Positions 33,672-44,078 of a stretch of DNA of 64,000 nt are shown here, piece after piece. Every line of letters starts with the position of its first letter. Position 1 is the first letter of the stretch. The notes under the pieces were generated by a model that was given only the letters and a program-made list of their open reading frames with translations, had not been told where the DNA came from and did no database searches. Both the position numbers and the translations under genes were made by a program. The stretch is from Exaiptasia diaphana (lineage: Eukaryota > Cnidaria > Anthozoa > Actiniaria > Aiptasiidae): positions 176,218 through 240,217 of the forward strand of contig NW_018384864.1 of the NCBI RefSeq assembly GCF_001417965.1. Reading direction: 5' to 3'.

Positions 33672-36600
33672 TCAAATTTTTCTTAAACCTAAAAACATCA
33701 AAAATGAGCTTTGATCCATTGGTTCTCCCGATAATGCCAACTCTTCTTCGACCTTTTGAAGCTCTCGATGCCAAAGATCTTTCGATACGACAGGGATCTG
33801 GTTAACGAGTTTTGGGGAGTTTCTCCCACGCGATTTCCGACCTGCTTTCGGTTTACCTTTCAACCTTTTTGAAGCCACGAAATCTTCGTCATCCGAGGCT
33901 TCCACGTAGCTAGGGTAACGATGGTCCTCTCGAGTGATTTTACGAGGGTCTCTTTTTCGTGGCCTTTTTCGATGCGAATTGTCACCTTTTGGACTGATAG
34001 AGATAGTATGAGAACTTACTCGGAAACTGTGCTTTCCTGGACTTGGTATACGAAGTTCCGACTTTAAATCCGGAATTTCTACTACCAGCATTCGGTCAGC
34101 AGATACAACAGGAGAATTGTTACTATCTATTGTTCTTATTTTCTTAACTGCTTTCTCTTGTTTCGCTAGCAAGTTTTTCAAAGTTCTAATTTTTGCTTCT
34201 CTGTGAATGTTGTTTGGACTATTTCTTTGTTGCTTTTCGGTAGGGCTATGTTCTAGTTCATCTAAAGAATGTGTTATTGAATTCGACTGACTATTTTTAT
34301 TTAGAGTCGGATTACTAAATTGGTTATTCTGTTCTTCAAAACACCACTGTCTAACTTCAATGGGCGCTTTCCTACGATGTTTCCGGCGATCTTTTGTGAT
34401 GTCAGTTGTTGGTGATATCACCTTGGTTATGACGACATTATCATCGCCATCACTGGGCGTGGTCGGCGCTGGACGTGATGAAAACAATAGTGGTCTATAC
34501 TCATAGTTTTGAGAGTTACGTGTATTTGTGACGTCATGTACTACATCATTTCTCTTGCTTTCGACAAGAGCCTGATTGGTTAAGTCTTTAGTGATATTGT
34601 TTGAATAAGTTGGAAGACCATTTGCAAGAGACGTTCTTGGGTTCTGACTTTGAGATTCTAAAGTTTTCGTTCTATTGTCAAAAACTAATCCATTTGGTCT
34701 AGACTTCACAGCATTTACTTGAGAAACCGTTGGCTTGGCCGAGGGGAGCGTAGAAGGGCCATTCAAAGTAAATTGTTTTACTGTATCTACAGGTTTTGTT
34801 GAGTTCAAAGGCTGAGAATCGATGAATAATCCATTGCTTTTTGCAGCTTTTAAAACGAGCGAATCCACTACAATGTTATTATCTTTGATTTGACTGTCTT
34901 TCGCTTTATGGTTAAGTAAATTAGACAAGTCAGCAAATGGTGTATTTTCAGTTAAACTGTACGCAGCCAAGATCTTGGGGAATGTGTTTTCAGTTTGTGA
35001 AGGGGCCAGGTCAAGTTCATCATCGCTATCATCTAGAGTTAAATCAACGACGACGGGCACTGCTTTTCCGTCTTGCCTTGGGATGGTGCCAGTCTTGTTG
35101 TTACCTTGTAATGTAACCACCCTACTAGTTTCATTAATATGCCGCTGACCATGGACTCTATCCGTCATAGTTTCATCTTGAGGTTGTGAGTAAATACCAT
35201 TAGCTTGAGGCAAGTAGTATACAAAGGAGTCCGTATTATTCTGGTTCATCTTTGAAGAACCGTTTTGCAGCACATAATGGCTCATCAGATCCTTACCACT
35301 GGGTTCACTAGAACAAGAAGAAAACATTAGACTTCTAGCATAACACTTAGCCCAAGTCCCTCTCCACAGGAAGCCGAAGTTCTTATCATCCACAGGGAGC
35401 CCAAGTTCTTATCATCTGCTGGGAGCCCAAGTTGCAGGAGTAAAAGCATAATACTTCAGTTTCGAGATCTTATTTGTGCAGCATTAACCTTGAAAGCATG
35501 TAATATATAGAGGATATTACATGAGCGTGCAGAGATATGGATTTTAACTTCGAGTGTTGAAAAGATCTCTCACGAGTGAGCATAGTGAATGAGTGAGAGA
35601 TTTTCAGCACGAGAAGATAAAACTCGTATCTCCAAGCGACCATGTAATATTCTGTTTATCATATAATTACATATGAAAGCAAATTGTGTCGTAAAATACA
35701 TTTTTTTTTGCTTTTACCATATAGAGAAACCTTGAATGTGTTATTTTCATGTTATTTTCAGTAGTGAAAATATCAATTTTACAAAATGGAGAAATATAGG
35801 TATTTCATAGATAATTATATGATAAATTCTTTTATTCAGCAGAGACCCTATTGTGATGCAAACATTCTGTATAATGAAGGCAATAAAACTTTATTCTTGA
35901 ATAAAGCTAAGCTAGCACAAAAGAGAATTTGAAACTGGAGTATTCAAGGTAATTAAACATTTGTATAATTATTGTGACCATGAATAGAACATAACACGTA
36001 AAATACAGTAGCATTACTACTGAGTCTATTTCTAATGAAGTTTAAGGAAAATGGATGACCAAAGAGGTCTGAGAAAGATCCAACAGTGGAACAGCAGTAG
36101 GGAAGACATCCTTAACACATTATCAAAATACAAAGTTCCAATTTCACTATTCAGGGTAACCATTTAAAAATGCCCTTTATAACTATAAGCCTAGTTTAAA
36201 CAGAATAATGACCGAAAATGAAGATTTGTAGTGCTACACAAGACCAATATAATGACACAAACAACATAAGAAATGGGGCATGATTCTGTTATGTTGCCTG
36301 TGTAAAAAAAAATGTCTACGCTTATTAAAAAGGTTTCATTTCGGGGGGGGGGGGGGGGCTCTACAATTTAGATAAAAGATCAAGATAATTTTTTTGTGTG
36401 TCTTGGACAGGGTAATATTTTCGTAAGAAATACCGTAGAAATAGTAGAAATAACGTTTCACTGTAACAGGATTATAACATGTTGTCAGTATAACTACAGT
36501 TTTGATGGTTGCAGCATAGATACCGATTCCTTATTTTTCCGATTTGTCTTGAACAGGGTATGGATTTTTACTTTCTAGTGTCTTAAACAGGGTCAGGGTT

Positions 36601-38345
36601 TTAGACCGCTGGCGGCATGTACCTATCCAAAACGGGGTCGATTACCCCCCCAGGGTTTCATCTGTGTATCCCAACTGTGTACCACTCTATACACGACGAC
36701 CCAATGAAAACAACAGAAGTGCTTAGCCTGGATGTCCTTTGTTACAACTATTTAGACCTGACCAATCAGATAATAATTCGGACAGCAATAAAACTGATAA
36801 CACAACCCAATCAGATCACAACATTACCATAACGATGTTTAATGATCTTGAAATGTGACTGGCTAATTCCCAAAACCTTTATCAGTAAACATTTGCCTTG
36901 CTTTTGCAAGCCATGTTGTAAAGATGACTTAAGCTGCCAAATTGGGAATCAGAAAACTTTCCTGTGGTTTAACCATCTAATATTTTGATGGATTCAATTG
37001 GTACAAACTGATTAAGTCCTGATTTTTCCAAGGTTAAAACCATAGAATATCCAATATATGAATTATCTTGTAACCATTTCTATGCTTTAACATAAAATAG
37101 AAGAATAAAAAGCTATGGACAACTCTCGAACCACATTATATCAATATTAGCCGCGTGGCCTGGAAACAGAGCCTGGGATCAAAACAATGACAAGACAACC
37201 TTCTATGGATAACTTTGATCTGATTCCTTGGCAGGGATGTCAATCCCTTGATCATATCTCTCTGTTTCAAGATGACAATTTTGATTTTGAATGAAATTCA
37301 AAGAAAAGTGAAAAAATATTAGATGTGATTTGATGTACATGACATACTAAATGAAATATTGCTGGTCCATGTTGGTTTCATATTTTAAATGTAACAAGAA
37401 AATGTTGGACCTGAAGATCTCGAGGTATGTTTTAAATGGAGATGACAAGCCTGACATGGGAACACGCAAAGCAAAAGGGCATAAACTAACAACAACAGGG
37501 AGGGGGGGGGGGGGGGGGGCACAAAAGGTGGCTAGGATGGAGGTTAAAAGTAAAAGAGCTTTATTAGTCTCTCATTGGCTTGGGGGTGGGGGCAGTAAAT
37601 AGACATTTGACCTTTTTCGATAGATCAGGCAAAAGAAGAGCAAATAGTCACACAAGATGTTATAATGTCACGGATTTGGCACAAATCCAACATTCTGTCT
37701 TTTCTGTTTCTGGCTATTTATGATGTCTTATATCTTTCTAAACTTTCATAACCGGTCAAATCTTACCCTAACAAACAAACTTGATATATAGTAAGTTACT
37801 ATTTGGGGAGAAGCATAGTCGGCTTTCGAAAGTCCACAATGGCCGCGAGTCGGTCGCTTGCATACAAGTTCTATTCTTGATGAAGTCTATACACGATTTA
37901 CATGTAACACTTTAACACACAGCATTCTTTCGCATTTAAAGTAAGATACATACAGATGATTTAATCTAGAAGGACACATTTAGTAGGAATCAGAAAGGTG
38001 CAATACGATACAACGCATAAATCATGCTTCTCCCCATGTCAACTATGGCGCCCTATCTCAGCTAAAGGATAGTATATCAAGCCGGCTTAACAATACAAAA
38101 ACCAAATTAGTCAAGCATTCGAGGAAGAAAATGAGTGATAAACAATTATCTAGGTTTTTGTACCTTCCGTCAGTGTTTGACTTCTGCGTAACGCCGGCAG
38201 ACGTCGGTGACAAGGATGGCCTCGAGTTTGAACGCCGAGATATTTCAAGATCTTTTCCACCATTCGTTGCCAAATAAGGTTCATTCGAGGATATCTTTTT
38301 GGTCAACGCCTTGGCTGTCTGTAAAGCCTTTAAATTGTTGCCCAT
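33672..38345 (-). CDS. Predicted nuclear protein with a SUMO-interacting motif
   Basis: Two-exon model, 38345-38164 and 35307-33672, giving 605 residues. The long exon has a strong acceptor (polypyrimidine then TAG at 35310-35308) in phase 2, and the short exon (starting MGNNLKALQTAKALTKK) ends in a phase-2 GT donor, so they fit; the link is inferred. Without it the long exon alone reads 573 residues from 35393. The protein is mostly disordered, rich in Ser, Asn and Lys. VVVDLTLDDSDDELD is a textbook SUMO-interacting motif with acidic extension. Basic clusters (HRKRPRKRDPRK, KRLKGKPKAGRKSRGR) look like nuclear localisation signals. The C-terminus KDLWHRELQKVEEELALSG is probably helical. I do not recognise an orthologue; a chromatin or DNA-repair role is a guess from the motifs. 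MGNN could allow N-myristoylation if the first exon is right. Confidence 0.62.
35510..35653. mobile_element. Palindromic MITE, ATATTACATG ends, in the intron
   Basis: Ends GATATTACATG and CATGTAATATTC are inverted. The inner arms CTTCGAGTG/CACGAGAAG and ATCTCTCACGAGTGAGC/GAGTGAGAGAT fold back onto each other. This layout is common in cnidarian genomes. It lies inside the inferred intron of the SIM protein gene. Confidence 0.7.
36343..36358. repeat. Poly-G tract
   Basis: 16 consecutive G. Confidence 0.7.
37502..37519. repeat. Poly-G tract
   Basis: 18 consecutive G inside the inferred intron of the SIM protein gene. Confidence 0.7.
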
Positions 38346-39136
38346 TACTAAAAGCTGCAGTATTTCTTTGACATATATATGAACGACACATCCAACGGGT
38401 CTTCGTCACGGATGAATGGATTCAACGGTTCGACTGGAGTAAGTTCACAAATATGAATATGAATTACATTGGGACTTCATCACACAATATTGGTATCAAA
38501 ATACCGTAGTGTAAGGGAGTTTAAGCCGTGTTCTGTCCAAATAATGCCTTCGAAAAAGGAAGATTTGTATCATACACAAACAAAATACAACCTCGTGGAC
38601 AATGATCTTCGATGTGACGTCATATCGAAAACAGGTTTAGCCAGTTTTCACTGGTGGCCGCCATATTTGCGGCATTGTTGAATTCTCCAAGTTTTGATTG
38701 AAACAACGGCCCCCTCTCCCCGAGCAATACCATGGGAAATAACATTTCGACGACGTTAAAGCCCTGCATTTCCCGGCCCTTGGTGGCCACTGGAAAAGGC
38801 GGCAAACACGATCATTTTAATTCCCCCGCCTCATCCCGTTGGTTCAGTGTGCTGTTCTTTATTAAAACGGGTTATATTAACAATATAATCCGGCACTGTG
38901 TTAATAAACTGTGGGTTGGGGGACAAGGGTTTCAATAGTCCTTTACGCTGATTACAAAAGAAGAAGCCCGTGGTTTCGCACCAATAGCGCGAAGTAGAAT
39001 CGGGAAACAACCCAAAATAACTTCCTTTTGAGCTTTTTTATCCTTTTGCAATGTCATGAAAGAAATTTTTGTTGGTGAAAAAAAGCCATGATTTTGACAT
39101 GACTTGGCACTCTTGTTCATTTGAGGGCTGCAGTTT

Positions 39137-39203
39137 CACACGGTATCGAGGTAGTAAAAACGTGTTGCCCGCTTTGGTTTTAACATTACCTCGATACCGT
39201 GTG
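39137..39203. ncRNA. Candidate hairpin RNA (unproven)
   Basis: CACACGGTATCGAGGTA (39137-39153) pairs perfectly over 17 bp with 39187-39203; the spacer adds further pairs (GTAAAA with TTTTAAC). A 67-nt stem-loop of this size is compatible with a cnidarian miRNA precursor but could be a worn foldback element. Confidence 0.25.
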
Positions 39204-40266
39204 ATATATTTTTGGTATCCAACATCTATTTACTGAACTATATACCTGAATTCGTTTTATTCCGTGGTTGCATTGAAGCAAATAAGCCAAATATACTGAC
39301 GCCGAAAAAAATTCTTTATGCCCTATTTTTTTGTCAAATTTGCCGCCAATACCACTCGGTGTCGCTTCCACTTTTAGTAAACAAAATTGTTTTACTTTTA
39401 ACAAATAGATAAAAATGAAAAATTACAAAAAGAAAACTGAAAACACATTTGATTGTCTTGGTTTTTTTATTTGCCATTCAGTGCAATTTCTGGATTGAAG
39501 AAACAAGTCAAATTCGCACGAAACGTCGACGCCATCTTTGTCGACGCATCCTCCCTTTTTGAAAATTGCTGGACCGCCGAAAGCCCATTGCAATCCCTAT
39601 TATAATGTAACAAATCAGTAAGCCGACAAAGCAATCTACAATAAAAGTTTACGCGTTGTTTACGCATTATTGTTCACCCTATAAAGGCTCATGCATGTGT
39701 TTCTGAAATGATTCCCGAGCTTTATTCAAGCAATTCAGTATTCGGTATCATTGTAAGTTTAAAAGCAGTTGTTGCATTCATCTTTCTAATAACTAAATGA
39801 GGCAAAAAATAAGCCATATTATTTCAACCTCGTTCCCAGGACCTTTATTGGCCTTATTGGGCAAAGGGCCTAGGAATGAGGGTTAATTTACTTTCTTACC
39901 TCACAGGGCCTAGTCTCTGGTACGGTCTCTGGGGTTTCAATTTCATAATGGCAATAATATTGCGGCCATATCATACGGCCGCCATCTTGAATTTTCAGTT
40001 TCGATTCAGTAAGAAAATATGGGATGCCTAGTGGTACCAAACAAAAACTGTTTCATTTATAGACTGTACGCCGCTATTCTATGAGAATCAAAAGGATGCT
40101 ATGAGATTCAATGTCGAAAAAAAATATTTGGATGTTTATCATTTTAAGACAATAAAAAACGAATAAAAAATGGTTTTCTTGTCCCGTTGGTAATGAAAAT
40201 AGTCTATACCTAATAAACTTAACGAAATTGGCTGAAACTTCAGGGATTATTAGTCATAACACCTTA

Positions 40267-40521
40267 CAAGACAATAACAGCTAGGCGTTCGTGGTTTATT
40301 GCTCTCCAATTATTAAAATTTATATGGCAGTCAATGACCGCTAGTGGATCGACTGCATCAGTTTGTATTTTTAGTTTTCTTTTTACGCTTTTAACTTTGA
40401 TTTTTAAAGTTTTGGATCGGCTGCCAGCTAAGTGAGGTCTTCGCCTTCGTTGCTGGTCATCGAGTATCAATTCTGCAGAATCACTTCTCCCGCTGAAGAA
40501 TGCATTCATTTTGGCATTCAT
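40267..40521 (-). CDS. Possible short gene or first exon, basic protein
   Basis: An 84-residue open frame starting MNAKMNAFFSGRSDSAEL, with a strongly basic centre (RRRRPHLAGSRSK, KVKSVKRKLK). It ends VIVL then TAA; the same bases read as a good donor, TT|GTAAGG, so it may instead continue into another exon that I could not find. Composition is more protein-like than the surroundings, but no family is recognised. Confidence 0.25.
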
Positions 40522-41836
40522 TTCAAAGCAGAGTACTGTTTTGTGTCTTTTTTTCCCTTGTTGCGAATTCTTTCAACTGTAAGATCGACAATATCTACTA
40601 GTAAGTTTACGAGCAATTTCGGTGCTATATATAGCTTGCTATTTCGGAAACGCTTATAGATTTTAGACGCATAGGTCGAATTCGACCTAAATTTCAGGGG
40701 ACAGTCGGGCCAAGAGTTAATCACTGAAAGAAAAGATGTTGATAGTAATTTGTTTCATTTTCACACACTAGAATAATTTCGCAAACCACCGCCATGTTTT
40801 AATATCTTTAATAGCCTGATGTTTAATTATTTATTTTTAGATTATTATAGCCCAAATGATAAAGAAAGAAAGAAAGAAATGAAAGAAAGAAACATGACAA
40901 TACAAAGTTATCGACCGACGCGTTGATTTCCTTCGCCATCATTGAAAAACCATTGATTCTAATACTGTAAGACAATGTTCAAATATATAGTTTTGCAATG
41001 ATCGCTATCTGAAAACGCTGCCAGAATTCATTGTAAATTCTTTGTCAATCACTAAAAGTAAAACTAATTTGCTGTCTGCAAATTGAACTCAGTGGTAGCT
41101 GCCGCGGAGATTTCCTCGTTTTTTAACCATACAAATTTCAACTACAAATGAATGTTAACGAACGTTTTATTTTCAAATGAATTGAAAACAATTTTATTGC
41201 TATTAAACATCAGCGGGGTTCCAACTTAACGCATGCTCAGGAAGAGTTATTTTCAAGTGTAAGTTAAGGATTCCTTGAAGGCCTTACAGCTATGTTTAGC
41301 ACGTATAAGTATTATCTGCCTCAATGAAGCGAAAAAAATAAAACAGGAACGTTTAGTCTGTCAACAAACCACATTTTTTTACTTCATTACAATTAATTGG
41401 ATAGCTGGAAAGTAATGCTTCATAAAAAGCCAATCCCATGCACTTTGTTAGAGTAGATTAATTTCTACAATAATAATTTTTCTTCTTGAGACCACTGTGC
41501 AAATGTAATTACAAAAGGCATTTTCTATTGGTTCGCCTCTTGTTATACAAACAACGGAGAAGTATGATTGGTATTAGTGGTTATTAATATTTTATCGACA
41601 GTCTAATCCATCTTTGACAAGCGACTACACACGTATATTTACAAACATAAGAGACAGCAAACACTTCATAAAGTCTTATGAACGCTTCTGTTTAGTCTTG
41701 GTTTGTGTATGAGTTCTACTTAATGGCAAAGTAATAACATGGCGACAAGATGACACTCGTTGCAGTTTGCCCAAATCACGCCGAGTCGTAAGAATGAATT
41801 GTTTTCTACGAAATTAAAATCCTTTATTCTCAGTAA

Positions 41837-44078
41837 ATGGCTAAAAAACACATAAGAAATCAAAGTACAAGTCCTTCGACGTGCTTCATTTCAAGTAAAG
41901 ACCCAGCGGGCATAACATCTCATCAAAAACAAGAGAGCTTAGTGCGTTGTGCGAAAACTTCACCAGACAACTGTTTGACTCACGCAAGAGTAAATCAACT
42001 CTCCAGCAATCCTTTTCAGTTTGTAAAAACTCGATTTGATGATTCTGCAAACAGGTAAAGGAAGTCTTATCCAAAAAGTGATATTTTAGGTTTAATCAGT
42101 GGGCCGACAAGTCTTTCATAAAACATTTAAAACTATTAGGTTGTCTAGGAAGTGTATACACTTTATTAGAATCTGTAGACAGGTACTGGTACTAATGGTA
42201 AAGAGAATTTAAATTCATTGAATATGACAATTAATATTGTGTTCTAGAGAAGTTACAATAGATTTAACTGCGAGAAAATTCCAGGGCCTTATGACGTTTT
42301 CGTTGCTTCAAATCATGAATTAAATATAGTTTTCTCGTTAGATTTACATTCAGTCACACTGCAGTTCTCTCAACTGGTTGCCATTCTCAGCAAGAACGGA
42401 TTATCGATCAATAGGAAAAGAACTTTGCAGTAAATATTTATCTTGTTTATGAACATTCATTAAAAGTGACTGTTCAGGTAGCACTTTTATCAAGATCTAA
42501 TTACACTTTAGGATGATTAAAATACATAAATCTAATCTATAAAAAGCGATAGTTTTTGTTAAGATATACCACGATTTGAGATCTCAAAACCACCCTTTCA
42601 CCACAATGTGCGTTTGAAAAATCCCATCGGGCATGCGCAAATGTAAGTTAGTGCAATTTCGTTGTAAATAGGGTTTCCAATTATAAACACGAACTGATAA
42701 CAAATATTATACAAGAAAAAAGATAGGTTAAGTCTGACGAACCAACTAACTACACGAGTCCGCTCTTTATCATGTGTGGTTCAGTGTTTTTGGCGCCAAG
42801 TTGTTTTAGCATTCGACTCTGAACTTTAAAGTCGAATGCTAAAACAACTTGGCGTCGAATGATCTTCTGTTTGAAGTTTTAGTGACTACTAGTGTATTCG
42901 TTAAATATCCGTTCCTTGACTTTTCAACGGTAGAGAAAAAGGATGTCTGTTTAACATAAGGACTTCAGTTTTTGCATCTGTTACAATGACATTTGATATT
43001 ATTGCGTACAAATTATAAGCAAGTTTCTTCCAATTGGTTCATTTATATTTGGTCTATATATATAAACAAGAACTAGAATACGATAATAATAGTTCATGTA
43101 CTCCAGGCCCGTAGGCTGCCTTACCAATGGGGGACGTTTTTTCATAATGCGGACCTAAATAAAATGTTTAACAAAATTACTTCAATGCATAGGTATAGCT
43201 TGTGTAAAAACTGGCTGTTAGAATGAGCAGTTCATAAGAAAATAATCTCAAAAACAGTTCATAACAAAAGAATTTTAAAACTCAACAATAAAAAAAGAGA
43301 AACACCGGACCTTTTAAGCTTGTGATAGAGGTATTGTAATGATGTACTTTTATTTGTTCATAGCCTTCCTCGTCCATTGCAGACTGCCACAGGTAGCGAG
43401 CCAGTTTGTCAGTATCATTACTACCAGACAAGTACCAATAGATGGATGAATCAGGCTGAATACAAACATCAAAATATCAATTGCTGGCTAGAGAACGTAC
43501 TAAAGAACAACCAAAATAAAAGAGAAGAAATCGAGGACTTTGAGACAGAACAAATCACGCAGGATGAAGAAGATGAACATCTTAGCATCGATGACAGCAG
43601 CGCCAGCTGTTTGCTCAGAGCCAAGCGGTATAAACCATATCACGCATGCGCTAAGAGAGATCTACCAATTACAGACCAGAATGAGATGAACTGTCGACAG
43701 GATAAAATAATGACACTTACGACTCTTATTACGAGGCACGATGAACATAAAAACGGTCTTAAACTATGCCGAAATATGGACAGTGACAAACAAAGACTGA
43801 ACACTGGAAAAAAGACACTTCGTGGACCTGAGAGAGGAAAAAACTGTCAACTCCAACCAAACTCGAGCAAATCTAAAGCAAATGGTAAACCAGCGAAGGA
43901 GAAAAAAATGACTTCTTTTGATATCCGAAACCCGAACTCGATATTTCTTGCTGTATTAGAGGAAGAACAGCTAGCGCGACGACGATTAACCGGTGGATGG
44001 AGTTGTTGCGCGACTGAAACTCTTACAGGACAACAAGACGAGTTGCGGGTCGAGTTGGAAAATATTTCTGCCTCGTGA
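41837..44078 (+). CDS. Two-exon gene of unknown function, 310 residues
   Basis: Exon 1, 41837-42054, begins at an ATG directly preceded by an in-frame TAA and ends at AACAG|GTAAAG in phase 2. Exon 2, 43364-44078, has acceptor TTTGTTCATAG| in the matching phase. The joined frame reads through to a TGA. A competing acceptor 17 bp downstream (CATTGCAG|ACT) would not fit exon 1's phase. The protein is polar, with Cys and Trp scattered in the first half, an acidic patch (TQDEEDEHLSIDD), a basic Lys-rich region, and a Trp-containing C-terminus (RNPNSIFLAVLEEEQLARRR, TGGWSCC). There is no signal peptide or membrane segment. I do not recognise the family. Exon 2 alone is well supported by its length and acceptor; the junction is inferred. 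Confidence 0.58.
42794..42854. ncRNA. Perfect 25-bp hairpin, candidate small RNA precursor
   Basis: The arm at 42794-42818 (CGCCAAGTTGTTTTAGCATT and 5 more bases) is the exact reverse complement of 42830-42854, with an 11-nt loop. It lies in the intron of the gene at 41837-44078. Cnidarian miRNA precursors can be short and well paired, but a perfect stem also fits a recent foldback or siRNA source. Confidence 0.35.

Larger units (their letters stand above)
38346..41836. other. Interval without a firm gene
   Basis: Contains a short hairpin at 39137-39203, a GGCCGCCATCTTG motif near 39980 resembling the CGTTTTCAAT repeats, and one weak coding candidate at 40267-40521. Otherwise AT-rich and unremarkable. 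Confidence 0.4.
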
